Origin: a virus
DNA: 64,000 nt
Reading direction: 5' to 3' (one strand)
IMG/VR virus record: IMGVR_UViG_3300046750_000743
Coordinates: 1 to 64,000 of that record
The notes under the pieces were generated by a model. That model did not search any database. It was not told the origin of the DNA and was given only the letters and a program-made list of their open reading frames with translations. A program made the position numbers and the translations under genes. How positions within the stretch are numbered: the first letter of the stretch is position 1; each line of letters begins with the position of its first letter. Positions 25,991-34,576 of the stretch are shown here, piece by piece.

Positions 25991-26246
25991 TCGCCCCTCT
26001 ATAAGAGAAGCCTTGTTGACTTTCCTAAAAGAGCAAGCGACCATAGAAGATTGCCTAAACCACGTCATAAGCGTATATGGTCTCGGTGAAGAGTATTCAC
26101 TAACAAGGGGGGAAGTGACCACCTCCATTGAGTTAAGCTCAAATGAAAGAGTCAAGCTCAAAACTGCTGTTAGGCAGGAGCTTGCGACGATGAAAAGGCT
26201 TGATATCTTGAGCAAAATCAGGCATGGGGTTTATATCAAGCGATAG
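25983..26246 (+). CDS. Small winged-helix-like protein
   Basis: 87 residues from ATG 25983, overlapping the stop of the primase-domain gene. The C-terminal part (LKTAVRQELATMKRLDILSK followed by GVYIK) has the spacing of a winged-helix domain, with the last strands forming the wing. Function unknown; DNA binding is possible. The upstream in-frame ATG at 25881 is rejected because it would overlap the neighbour by more than 100 nt. Confidence 0.6.
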   Translation: MLSRPSIREALLTFLKEQATIEDCLNHVISVYGLGEEYSLTRGEVTTSIELSSNERVKLKTAVRQELATMKRLDILSKIRHGVYIKR

Positions 26247-26283
26247 CTTATCTATAGCACCTCACCAAAAAAGGAGAAAGTAG

Positions 26284-26508
26284 ATGAGTCACTTCAGAGA
26301 TAATGAAAGAGCAGACCTTAGGGTCATCTCCTATATCCTAGCGAGACACCATAAGCTTAGTAAGCCTTCTAGGAAGATGATGGAACATATCAGCTCAGTT
26401 TTCTCCCATATGGGGGGGTCGTGGGTATTATTCTTTGACGGCGACCCGAAGAACATCGCCTTACTGAAGAAGGTTGCCAAAGCCGTCGTCAAGAGGAGTA
26501 CGAAATGA
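26284..26508 (+). CDS. Hypothetical small protein upstream of portal
   Basis: 74 residues, helical and basic, from ATG 26284 behind AAAGGAG. The stop overlaps the portal start (ATGA). No family recognised. Confidence 0.6.
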   Translation: MSHFRDNERADLRVISYILARHHKLSKPSRKMMEHISSVFSHMGGSWVLFFDGDPKNIALLKKVAKAVVKRSTK

Positions 26509-28181
26509 GTGAAGAGGATCTCGGCACAGAAATAGGGAAAGTCAAGAGTAGGTCTAAAGCGATCACAAAGAAGCTCGACCCAAGCGATATGCGGTCTAGG
26601 GTTAAAGTCGCAATGACCACCTCTGGTTCTATGATGGGTTCAGGAGGAAACTTCTACTCACCTGAACTGTCTACAGACTTCTTAGAGTTACCCCAATCCC
26701 AAGATGAGCAGCGTAACTATTTCAGATTCTTCTACAGAACCGACCCTTTTGTAGGACAGGCGGTAGACCTACACACAGAGTTGCCTCTCTCTAAGATCAG
26801 ACTTGGGTTGCCCCGATCTCGTAATAGAGACATGGCTAATGAAGCTCTACGCTTCTGTGAAAAGTGGTCTAGGAGGACAGGACTGCTTCATAGGCTCATA
26901 GAAATACTGCACGAATACAACCTCCTCGGTGAGGTCTTCGTGTTCTGTGAGGACAGCAACCCAGATATGCCCAAGTCAGTAACCCACCGAGAACGAAACG
27001 TCCTAAAAGAATCAGGTGAGGCGGTGATCGAGTGGGAAGAATATCCAGACTCAAATGAAAGGGCGTACCGCTGGCTCAAAAAGAACTATAAAGGCTGGAC
27101 GGGAATCAGAGTCCTACCTCCAGAGCAAGTTCACATGGAAAGCTTTCCCTTCACAAGTGAGAAGATCATTGAGCTTATCCCAGATAGCAAGACAAAAGAC
27201 ATTGTTGAGAGAGCGTCCTTACAAGACCCCTCCGCTACAAGGATTGTAGACTCTATGCCCGATGATGTGGTTGAAGCCATACGAGAGGGCAGGAACATCA
27301 GGCTTAACACAGACCCTGACGAAGGCTCATTTGTCTACTACATGGCGAGGAAGAAATCACAATATGAACCCAGAGGACACTCTATGCTTGAAAGGTGTCT
27401 CCGCATTCTTGTCTATAGGGACAAGCTAAGGCAAGCTCAGACCTCCATTGCCTCTAGGCATATGACACCTATCCGCCTTGTGTATGCAGAGGATATGGAT
27501 GCAAATGACGTTGAAGCTCTCAGAGAGCAGGTCGATCTTGCACTCCAAGACCCCGATTATTCTATCATCGCTAACTTCCAAGTTAGTTGGGAAGAGATGG
27601 GAGCAGACTCTCGCCTGCTCGAACTCTCAGGTGAATATGACATGACCGACAGACAGATGTATGCAGGGTTAGGTGTAACTGAGTCTCTCTTGTCTGGTGA
27701 GTCCAGCTACTCAGGAGATAGAATCAATCTAGAGGTCATCAATACTCGCTATATGCTTATGAGGGAAGTTCTCCAAGAGATGGTCGAGGAGAACATCCTC
27801 AAACCTATGTGTAGACGTATGGGTTTCATTGAGGAAGATGAAGATGGGGAAGAGGTCGTACTCCACCCCACCCTGAGCTTCACCCGTCTTGGACTCAGAG
27901 ACAATCAAGACACATTCGATGCTCTCTTCAACCTCTACCAAAAGGGATCGCTTGATATAGATGTGATCCTAGAACTGCTCAATGTTGACCCCGTAACTAC
28001 AAAAGCGAAGCTGGAGCGTGATATGTGGACATTGAACGATTCTCAATTCAACGAAGTTCTACGAGGCGTCTATGGTGAAGCGGGTAGAGCTATGGCTGAG
28101 AACACAGATGTTTTAGAGAAAATTGCCTCAAACCTCGACCTGAAGTACTCGAAACCGAAGGAAGACGGCGGTAGGTTCTAA
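26505..28181 (+). CDS. Portal protein
   Basis: 558 residues. The N-terminal region contains RNYFRFFYRTDPFVGQAVDL, a pattern of portal proteins in which a conserved aromatic/acidic stretch precedes a helix. Mid-protein segments (RGHSMLERCLRILVYRDKLR, then ASRHMTPIRLV, GLGVTESLLSGESSYSGDR) match the stem/clip organisation of phage portals. Portals form the 12-subunit ring through which terminase threads DNA. The location, a few genes from terL although interrupted by leftward genes, agrees. Confidence 0.85.
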   Translation: MSEEDLGTEIGKVKSRSKAITKKLDPSDMRSRVKVAMTTSGSMMGSGGNFYSPELSTDFLELPQSQDEQRNYFRFFYRTDPFVGQAVDLHTELPLSKIRLGLPRSRNRDMANEALRFCEKWSRRTGLLHRLIEILHEYNLLGEVFVFCEDSNPDMPKSVTHRERNVLKESGEAVIEWEEYPDSNERAYRWLKKNYKGWTGIRVLPPEQVHMESFPFTSEKIIELIPDSKTKDIVERASLQDPSATRIVDSMPDDVVEAIREGRNIRLNTDPDEGSFVYYMARKKSQYEPRGHSMLERCLRILVYRDKLRQAQTSIASRHMTPIRLVYAEDMDANDVEALREQVDLALQDPDYSIIANFQVSWEEMGADSRLLELSGEYDMTDRQMYAGLGVTESLLSGESSYSGDRINLEVINTRYMLMREVLQEMVEENILKPMCRRMGFIEEDEDGEEVVLHPTLSFTRLGLRDNQDTFDALFNLYQKGSLDIDVILELLNVDPVTTKAKLERDMWTLNDSQFNEVLRGVYGEAGRAMAENTDVLEKIASNLDLKYSKPKEDGGRF

Positions 28182-28183
28182 CC

Positions 28184-29071
28184 TCACCACTCATTAGATA
28201 CGTCTAGGTAGCCCTTCATCTGAGTGACGTAATTACCTCGCCCGTCAAGCTTAACCTGACCTTTTAGCATTTGGAAGTAACGGGATTTGTCTCCCAGACT
28301 ACCCTTTATCCGTAGACCACCACCATCCTCTTTGACGAAAAGAGTTATCTCTCGTGACGAAGGACGGGACTTTTCAGAGGTTGGTTTAAAGACCGCTTCC
28401 CATGAGAAATCATCTCGATCTTCAGGATTTAGAAGCTCTGGTTTTGTCGGAAGGACTTTGATGGTATCTGAGGCTTCATCTACACTTACCACCATCAAGA
28501 AGTGGGAGAAATTCCATCTACTATAGGGGACAAGGAAGTCTCCCACTTTTGGGTAGTTAGGGCTGTCTGAGAGACGAGGTGTAGATAGACCCATTCTTTT
28601 CAGGTCGGTTCTTAGGTAGCCACCTATTGAATCACCTTCTCGAAGTCTCTTATTCGCCTCTAGTACACTATTAAACTCATACATGGTACTAGCTACTTCT
28701 ACATCATAATCTCCGCTGAAGTCAATCTGACGACAGATACTCTTAATTGACTGCACTGCTAGGTAGTAGATCCTTCTTCTAGCAGAAGAAGTGGTGTTGA
28801 ACATAGCAGGTTCGAGAACATCCCCTGTTGCGGCTGAGACGTTCTTGTATCTATAGAGTTGGGCATCCACCCGACCCTTGAGTAAAAAGTGAATGGTATG
28901 CTGAGGGCCAATCTTCGAAAACCTTGAGTTTTTTGTCCGTATGAGCTGGTATGCGATGATACTCCGCCCCTCGAAAACAGGCTTGAGGAAATAGACACCC
29001 ATGAAGGCTCCGCCTTGAGTCTCTAGCCCATAGAAGGTGGTCTTCCCTAATTTTTTTGATGTAACTTTCAT
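28184..29071 (-). CDS. Hypothetical protein
   Basis: 295 residues, beta-rich (FYGLETQGGAFMGVYFLKP, HTIHFLLKGRVDAQLYRYK), soluble, no motif recognised. It runs leftward, ending 3 nt from the portal stop. A TATAAG element and SD AAGGAG lie upstream of ATG 29071 on the leftward strand. Confidence 0.62.
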   Translation of the reverse strand: MKVTSKKLGKTTFYGLETQGGAFMGVYFLKPVFEGRSIIAYQLIRTKNSRFSKIGPQHTIHFLLKGRVDAQLYRYKNVSAATGDVLEPAMFNTTSSARRRIYYLAVQSIKSICRQIDFSGDYDVEVASTMYEFNSVLEANKRLREGDSIGGYLRTDLKRMGLSTPRLSDSPNYPKVGDFLVPYSRWNFSHFLMVVSVDEASDTIKVLPTKPELLNPEDRDDFSWEAVFKPTSEKSRPSSREITLFVKEDGGGLRIKGSLGDKSRYFQMLKGQVKLDGRGNYVTQMKGYLDVSNEW

Positions 29072-29177
29072 ATTTCGTATCTCCTTATAGTTAACTTATA
29101 TGATTAATAAGGGAGATATTGGAAAAGCGACTTGTTTTAGTTTCTTTATACATCAGATATAGAAAAAGGAGTGAGCC

Positions 29178-29870
29178 ATGCCACAGGCAGAAAAATCTTT
29201 AGTCCTCTTGAAGTCTCTCAAAGCGGGGGAAATGCTTTTCACCCAACACGACTTCTCTGAAATACGGAGAGGTATCTTTGAAGAAATACTTCAAAAAGCA
29301 AATCCAAGAAGCCTAGTCTTCAAAGGATGCATCTTTCACAAGAGCGTACACAAATCCATACTGACAAGTGCAGGCAGGGAAGCCTTCCCCGCTGACACTA
29401 AATTCATCGACAGCGACCTGTCAGGCTATAAGATAGAAGAAGAAGACATCCCCTACCTTGAAAAAAAAGGCTTCTACTTCAAGTACTCTACACTCAAATG
29501 GCCTGACGGAATGGTCACGACAACTGAGAGAAGGGAAGAGATTTCAAATAAAGCTTTGCAATCACTCATTAATGAAATTAAAGAGTTAGTGCGATCTGCG
29601 AAAGAGGCTCAAGAGGATGAAATAACCCAGCTTCTCACCGACCTCAAGAGGCTGAAAAAAACCGACCCCTTTTTAAGGAGGAAGCTTTACATCACAGCAA
29701 TTGACGGCTGGCCAACTAACATAGGCTTGACGGTAAATGAGTTCTTCATAGAAGCTAAGGCCGCAATCATAGACCAAAGAGGAATATTTGGGTCAGTTAA
29801 GAACTTCTTTAGGGATAGAAGCTCCTCCGCCGAAAGAGTAGCTCAAAGGTTCTTAGACAGTCAGCCCTGA
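29178..29870 (+). CDS. Hypothetical protein with C-terminal SAxxVAxRFL tag
   Basis: 230 residues from ATG 29178 (SD AAAAGGAG). The middle has a few pentapeptide-like turns (LVFKGCIF, TKFIDSDLSGYKI) followed by a charged helical region. The last 16 residues, SSSAERVAQRFLDSQP, carry the tag also seen in the proteins at 22004 and 46309. Function unknown. The 3' end overlaps nrdA (opposite strand) by 10 nt. Confidence 0.65.
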   Translation: MPQAEKSLVLLKSLKAGEMLFTQHDFSEIRRGIFEEILQKANPRSLVFKGCIFHKSVHKSILTSAGREAFPADTKFIDSDLSGYKIEEEDIPYLEKKGFYFKYSTLKWPDGMVTTTERREEISNKALQSLINEIKELVRSAKEAQEDEITQLLTDLKRLKKTDPFLRRKLYITAIDGWPTNIGLTVNEFFIEAKAAIIDQRGIFGSVKNFFRDRSSSAERVAQRFLDSQP

Positions 29871-31585
29871 CAGCTAATACACTCGTCTATGTCATAGTCC
29901 TTCAAAGCCTTACGCTCAATCTTCTCGCTCACCTTGTCTGCCACAACACCAGCAGAGGTGCGAAGATAATACAACCCCTTCAGTTGCTTCTTCCACGCAC
30001 TCAAGTGGACAGCATTAACATAGTTCTTGTCTGAACCCGCAGGGAAGAAGAGGTTCACGCTCTGGCCTTGGCAGATCCACTCCTGACGCACACCTGCATG
30101 TTCAACAACCCACATCTGATCAAGCTCAAAAGCGGTCTTGAAAGTGTCCCTCTCAGAGACGGTCAGGTAATCCAAGTGTTGAACTGAGCCCTGAGCTAAG
30201 ATGATAGATTGAACTTGATCGTCTATCCACTCTTCTCTGTCTTCTTCAGGTAGTCTCTCCTGATGAGACTCTAACACCGCTCTAAGATACTTGTTGAACT
30301 GCAAAAAAGACCCCGCTCTAGTACGGTGGGTGAAAGCGTTAGACTTCCAAGGCTCAATGCTAGGACTTGTATCAAGTATAATAGCCGAATTCGCATTCGG
30401 GGCGATGGCCAGCAAGTGACTGTTCCTCATGCCCGAACCAACCCCATCAAGATATTCCCCCTTGAGTTCTGCGAGCCTCCTAGAAGAAGCAACAGCCCGT
30501 TCTTTGATCGTCGAGTAAATCTTTCGGTTCGCAGAGACCGCAAACACTGACTCGAAAGGAAGACCCTTCTTTTGTAGGTATGCATGGAAGCCCATCGTAC
30601 CCAAGCCAAGTGAACGCTCAGATTGAGCACTGCGGACAGCTTTCCCCAATTGAGCAGGTGCGTTCTCAATGAAGAACTGAAGTACGTCGTCAAGGAACTC
30701 AATCAAGTCCTCAACGATAGATGTGTCCTTCCACTCATCAAACATCTCAACATTGAGGCTAGATAGACAGCAGACCGCTGAACGACCCACACCTGTGGGA
30801 AGGTGGATTTCGTTACAGAGATTAGACCCGTGAATCTTAAGACCCTTGTCCTTTAAAGGCTGAGGTAAGTGCCTGTTTGCCTCATCAATAAAGTTAAGGT
30901 ATGGCTCTCCTGTACGAAAACGAACCTCAAGAATTCTCTGCCAAAGCTCTCTTGCGTCAACAGTGTCCCTGACAGTTTTATCCGCTGGGTCAACCAGATC
31001 CCATTTACTACCACTCATCACAGCGGTCATGAACTCGTCCGTCAAGTTCACCGCGTTGTTGATGTTGAAACACTTGCGTGCGGGGTCACCCCCTGTAGGC
31101 ATACGGACGTTGAGGAACTCAATGAGATCTGGGTGAGAGACATCCAAATACGCCGCGTAAGATCCTTTGCGTGTTTGACCCTGCCTGTAAGCTACCATAT
31201 CAGAGTCCACCGTTTTCAAGAAAGGAATTGGGCCAGGTGATTTTTTACTTACTGATCGAACGTGATCCCAATGACCACCGACACCGCCACCCATAACGCT
31301 CATCCAACGCAACTCCTCCGTGTGTTCGATGAGTCCTTCGACTGTGTCCTCCACATATGTGAGAAAACAAGAGATGGGCATACCATTCCCATTCGCGTTG
31401 GAGAGGATGGGGCTTGAGAACATAAACCAGCCCTTACATGCGTACTCGTAAATTCTCTGAGCCAGCTCGGGTGTCGAAGCATAGGCATATGCGGCTCTGT
31501 GGAATGCTTCTTCGGTGGAGCCGTCCTCGTCCTTCATGTAATAAGTCCCAAGTAGAGCCTTTGCGTGATCAGAAAAAGAGTACAT
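29861..31585 (-). CDS. nrdA: Class I ribonucleotide reductase, alpha subunit
   Basis: 574 residues, clearly shorter than bacterial NrdA (about 760) because the N-terminal ATP-cone allosteric domain is absent. It contains the redox Cys in ISCFLTYV, the Asn-Cys-Glu catalytic trio in SNLCNEIHLP, the second redox Cys in CCLSSLN, the alpha/beta barrel signature TSPSIEPW and the C-terminal shuttle pair CISC. It reduces ribonucleotides with the radical from NrdB (36337). Without an ATP cone it may escape dATP feedback. It is the third gene of a leftward unit after delta-prime and delta. Confidence 0.93.
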   Translation of the reverse strand: MYSFSDHAKALLGTYYMKDEDGSTEEAFHRAAYAYASTPELAQRIYEYACKGWFMFSSPILSNANGNGMPISCFLTYVEDTVEGLIEHTEELRWMSVMGGGVGGHWDHVRSVSKKSPGPIPFLKTVDSDMVAYRQGQTRKGSYAAYLDVSHPDLIEFLNVRMPTGGDPARKCFNINNAVNLTDEFMTAVMSGSKWDLVDPADKTVRDTVDARELWQRILEVRFRTGEPYLNFIDEANRHLPQPLKDKGLKIHGSNLCNEIHLPTGVGRSAVCCLSSLNVEMFDEWKDTSIVEDLIEFLDDVLQFFIENAPAQLGKAVRSAQSERSLGLGTMGFHAYLQKKGLPFESVFAVSANRKIYSTIKERAVASSRRLAELKGEYLDGVGSGMRNSHLLAIAPNANSAIILDTSPSIEPWKSNAFTHRTRAGSFLQFNKYLRAVLESHQERLPEEDREEWIDDQVQSIILAQGSVQHLDYLTVSERDTFKTAFELDQMWVVEHAGVRQEWICQGQSVNLFFPAGSDKNYVNAVHLSAWKKQLKGLYYLRTSAGVVADKVSEKIERKALKDYDIDECISCQG

Positions 31586-31606
31586 ATTTATTTCCTTACG
31601 GTGTCT

Positions 31607-32527
31607 CTATAAGACACTCACCATCTTCGTTTTAAACTTGACCCAAGGATTACGAGAGCCCTTAAGAACGGAGTCTTCACATTCATATAGAACTCCTATC
31701 AAAAGGATAATCTTACCGAGACCCAAAGAAAGGGCTTGAGGTCTTAAAATATTTTCTACCAACCAAGGATTCTTCCCAAGCTCTGCCGAGATAGTTTCCG
31801 AAGATTTCTTGTCTTCAAGGCGGACAGACACATCGAGGAGTTGCTTCAGTGTATAAAACAACAGACCATTACATACAGACATCGTCTGATCTTGTGAAGA
31901 GCTTTTTTCTATGCGACCACAAACCTTCAAGAACCCCTTTCGATCTTGTCTTATAACCGCATCAATCAAGTCCGAAGATTCAGGACCCTGAAGGTCACAG
32001 AACACCCCCGCAACCATACGCGGTGAAATCTCCTCTTCATCCCCAGCTAAAGTCACATACTTTAATACCTCATATCTAAGTAAACCCAGATCTCTCCCGA
32101 CCTTGCTGACAATAGCGACACAAAGATCCGTAGAAATAGTCTTGCCACTCTTCTTCGCGTACTCCTTCACGAAATTAGAGTACCACTCCCTCTTCTCGTT
32201 ATCGTACTTCGGCTCATTCAAGGTCTGAGTCATGAAGCCCTTCAACAGCTTCGGTAAAGAACTCTTGTCGTAAACAACAAGAACCTCTCTGTCTTTAGGG
32301 TCTTTCAAGTACGTAGCTAGACCCTTCACCTTAGTAGGGTTGTGGATCAAAACCAAGACAGGGTTGAGTTCAAACATACTTGAGCTGAAAGCCTCATGTA
32401 CTGAGTTCTTACTCTTGTAGTCCACCTCACGAACGTCATAACCATTCGCCCGATACTCTTGAAGGATCTCTGTAGAGCGAAGCTGTAAGTAACCTTTGTT
32501 GTTCCCATGTAAAACCATTACGGACAA
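31607..32527 (-). CDS. Clamp-loader delta-like subunit (HolA family)
   Basis: 306 residues. The N-terminal HGNNKGYLQLRSTEIL resembles the delta start (in HolA, HG(D/N)...YL). The middle (WYSNFVKEYAKKSGKTIS, VSKVGRDLGLLRYEVLKYV, EISPRMVAGVFC, SDLIDAVIRQDRKGFLKV) follows the conserved HolA layout closely, including the AELL...L.NEL...L-type helical bundle. Delta opens the sliding clamp. It overlaps the delta-prime-like gene upstream by 10 nt. Together with DnaX and DnaN it completes a phage-encoded loader. Identification by pattern only. Confidence 0.68.
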   Translation of the reverse strand: MSVMVLHGNNKGYLQLRSTEILQEYRANGYDVREVDYKSKNSVHEAFSSSMFELNPVLVLIHNPTKVKGLATYLKDPKDREVLVVYDKSSLPKLLKGFMTQTLNEPKYDNEKREWYSNFVKEYAKKSGKTISTDLCVAIVSKVGRDLGLLRYEVLKYVTLAGDEEEISPRMVAGVFCDLQGPESSDLIDAVIRQDRKGFLKVCGRIEKSSSQDQTMSVCNGLLFYTLKQLLDVSVRLEDKKSSETISAELGKNPWLVENILRPQALSLGLGKIILLIGVLYECEDSVLKGSRNPWVKFKTKMVSVL

Positions 32528-33108
32528 GATACACCCCCTAAAAAATAACCATATAGGGCTACTTGACTCACACGCTTCCTGCGAAGCACTCTTTTAAGAC
32601 GAGCTTCATAGACCTGAAGCTCACCTTTCTCTAAGACCACTTCCACATACGCATCCAAAAAGTCACGAGATTGCTTCCCCTCGACACTTCTCAGTATATC
32701 TGTAATACCTACTAGGTTATTGCTTAAAACGGCTTCTAGCATACTCTCAGCGTGCTCATACAGGGTGTGCTGACCTACAGGCTGATAATGATACTGCTCT
32801 CCGCATCGAGATCTAATGGTATGAGGCACTGTGCCATAGTCTCTAGCCCAGAGAACCAACTCAGGAGATCCCTGTAAGGGTTCTTCAATCCTCTTCAGCA
32901 AAATATCCAGCACTGAAGGGTCTGCCTCATCAAGAGGCCCCGCTACAAGCACAGGGTTACTAATTGGCCAAATCTTCGAGAACGTATCCACAAGATCTCG
33001 CACATTGTCTGTCTTTAGGTTTTCATAAGGGGGCTTTACGAGGTTCTTGTCCTCAAGAACCTCCGCTAAACCGCTTTCTACCCCTGTCCCATGATGAATG
33101 ATTATCAT
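32518..33108 (-). CDS. Clamp-loader delta-prime-like subunit (truncated)
   Basis: 196 residues, shorter than HolB (about 330). Residues about 45-105 (NPVLVAGPLDEADPSVLDIL, LLKRIEEPLQGSPELVLW, HTIRSRCGEQY) match the delta-prime/DnaX AAA+ segment around the sensor region and SRC motif, with a non-acidic Walker B-like position and no P-loop, as expected for delta-prime. A helical C-terminal region follows. The adjacent delta-like gene supports the call. The N-terminal nucleotide-binding part is missing or very divergent. Confidence 0.62.
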   Translation of the reverse strand: MIIIHHGTGVESGLAEVLEDKNLVKPPYENLKTDNVRDLVDTFSKIWPISNPVLVAGPLDEADPSVLDILLKRIEEPLQGSPELVLWARDYGTVPHTIRSRCGEQYHYQPVGQHTLYEHAESMLEAVLSNNLVGITDILRSVEGKQSRDFLDAYVEVVLEKGELQVYEARLKRVLRRKRVSQVALYGYFLGGVSCP

Positions 33109-33656
33109 ATCTCACCTCACTTTCTACAGCTCTTATAGATTCCCCCACACGCCTGAGCTGAAATATTTTTCTTGCTCTGCCTCTGATTTGTTGTATAAGG
33201 GGAGTCAGTCCCCCAGCCTCTTACAGGGCAGGGAGGTAGGTAACGCCTACTAGGTGGGATAAGCTACGTCGTAGTACGCACCTAGCCTAAAAAAAACTGT
33301 TCGTTCGTAAGGAGGCTCATAAATACCCTCTCTTCCCTCTGGGAAAAGGGTATGCCTTCAGGGAGAGGACTAGGTCTCATAACTCCGTTGGGATCAGGAT
33401 AGGAAACTAACCCTAGTAACTCTCTTGCTATGTATCAGGCACTAACCTAACTTTCATATAAGTTACTAGAGATGTAAGACTCTAGTATAGATAGTACAGG
33501 TTAAGATACGTAGTATCGGAAGGTGTAATATCTAGAACAAAAAGACTAACAATACTAACAAGAACACTTCTACTAATACTAAGAAGACTTATAAGAACAA
33601 CTATAGGAATAACAACACTACAAGTAACACGACTTCGAAGAATAAAGTTAATAACT
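33109..33656. other. Long intergenic region with structured and A-rich parts
   Basis: 548 nt without a convincing gene. The left part (33109-33190) holds the leftward promoter of the delta-prime gene and a rightward CTTATAGATTCCCCC element. The middle (33194-33490) is full of stems and is listed as a candidate ncRNA. The right part (33530-33656) is strikingly A-rich and poor in G, with many AAC/ACT/AAG triplets and no SD before ATG 33657. Confidence 0.7.
33194..33490 (+). ncRNA. Candidate structured non-coding RNA
   Basis: Just after TATAAG (33194-33199) come consecutive stems: GGGGA/TCCCC (199-203 with 209-213 of 33xxx), GTAGG/CCTAC (33236-33250), and CTAGGTG/CACCTAG (33250-33256 with 33279-33285) enclosing CTAC/GTAG. 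Further on, CTAGTAACT (33413-33421) can pair perfectly with AGTTACTAG (33461-33469), while ACTAGAG (33465-33471) can alternatively pair with CTCTAGT (33480-33486). The two pairings are mutually exclusive. I do not recognise the RNA family. Exact ends unknown. Confidence 0.45.
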
Positions 33657-34061
33657 ATGATTACAAGAAAAGTACCTAGAGAAAGTTTCCTGAGTAGAGT
33701 GGAGTATGACCCTCTTGTTCTTGGTAACTACAAAGGCATAATCAAGGGGACTAGAGAATCAGGCGTCTCGGAATACAAGAACACTCTACTTGATAGGGTC
33801 GATGAAGTTGAAGCAAGAACCTTACATAACAGAGTTTTAGCTCTCATAGATCATCCAATCAAGGAAGAACTAGAGCAAGATAAAGAACTCATTAAGAAAA
33901 CTGTAGACCAACTCAAAGTTTATGTGGGAGAGGAAAGCTACACGATAGTGAGTAAAAGTAAGCAGGACAAGTTTGGGGGGCTGATTTACAAAGAACGCTA
34001 CAGAATGGCTACTAAGGTGGATGGTATAGACCCTGTCTTGACAGTAAAGAAGTTCACTTAA
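33657..34061 (+). CDS. Hypothetical protein with A-rich leader and no SD
   Basis: 134 residues, charged and mostly helical, no family recognised. The ATG has no visible SD; its leader is about 120 nt of A-rich, apparently unstructured sequence, which can itself promote ribosome loading. The frame is also open upstream to a TAG near 33488 but has no good start codon there. The stop overlaps the next small ORF (TAATG). Confidence 0.6.
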   Translation: MITRKVPRESFLSRVEYDPLVLGNYKGIIKGTRESGVSEYKNTLLDRVDEVEARTLHNRVLALIDHPIKEELEQDKELIKKTVDQLKVYVGEESYTIVSKSKQDKFGGLIYKERYRMATKVDGIDPVLTVKKFT

Positions 34062-34192
34062 TGATAATTCTAATGTACATCTGTCTCCTCGCTTTTTCAG
34101 TATCTGCCCTCTCATTCTCCGTGATCTGTTTCTATGTGTTGTATACTCACCACAAGTACATCTCAGGTAAGTATAACAATACGGACAAATAA
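34061..34192 (+). CDS. 43-residue single-pass membrane microprotein
   Basis: ATG 34061 overlaps the stop of the previous gene (TAATG), a typical coupling junction. Residues 1-30 are strongly hydrophobic (MYICLLAFSVSALSFSVICF), followed by a polar tail (HHKYISGKYNNTDK). It looks like a signal-anchor or small inner-membrane protein; lysis or superinfection functions are possible but unsupported. Confidence 0.6.
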   Translation: MIILMYICLLAFSVSALSFSVICFYVLYTHHKYISGKYNNTDK

Positions 34193-34215
34193 ACGCCGAT
34201 GGCTCTCGCCACTTT

Positions 34216-34250
34216 CTATAAGTGATGTGACAACAAATCACATAGGGAGA
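34216..34250 (+). promoter_or_regulatory. Promoter-like element followed by hairpin and SD
   Basis: CTATAAG at 34216-34222, then an ATGTGA/TCACAT inverted repeat (34225-34230 with 34238-34243, 7-nt loop), then SD AGGGAGA directly after the 3' arm. The palindrome could be an operator or mRNA hairpin. Confidence 0.4.
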
Positions 34251-34255
34251 ATAAA

Positions 34256-34576
34256 ATGAGTAGTCTTAAAAGCAAGATAGAGATGATTAAGAGTAAAGAG
34301 AAAGTGTCCTCCATCGCCTGTTCGCGAATAATCAAGACCAGAGAGGGGGATGTTTTTATGTCCTTGACTTCCTCTTACGGGGATCTTCCCTCTGAGGGTT
34401 TAACCGTAGAAGAGTCAAGAGTTGCGGCTCTCCTATTGTCTCTTCAAGTAAACCAGCTCGCACTCAAACAAGCCGCTGCGAATCATCTGATCACGGCGGA
34501 TCAGATGAATAACGAGATGAGAGAGATCAGCAACAACTACAAGATCTTATTGGAAGGTGAGAAAGATGAGCATTGA
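34256..34576 (+). CDS. Hypothetical small helical protein
   Basis: 106 residues from ATG 34256 behind AGGGAGA. The C-terminal half is a long amphipathic helix (VNQLALKQAAANHLITADQM...). Not recognised. Its end overlaps the next gene's start region, suggesting a small operon 34256-36198. Confidence 0.62.
   Translation: MSSLKSKIEMIKSKEKVSSIACSRIIKTREGDVFMSLTSSYGDLPSEGLTVEESRVAALLLSLQVNQLALKQAAANHLITADQMNNEMREISNNYKILLEGEKDEH

Noticed and set aside
33194-33490. Group I intron or tRNA gene in the structured region
   Set aside because: No acceptor stem with CCA, no T-loop in the right place, and no P/Q/R/S core elements that I can identify; it is left as an unassigned structured RNA.
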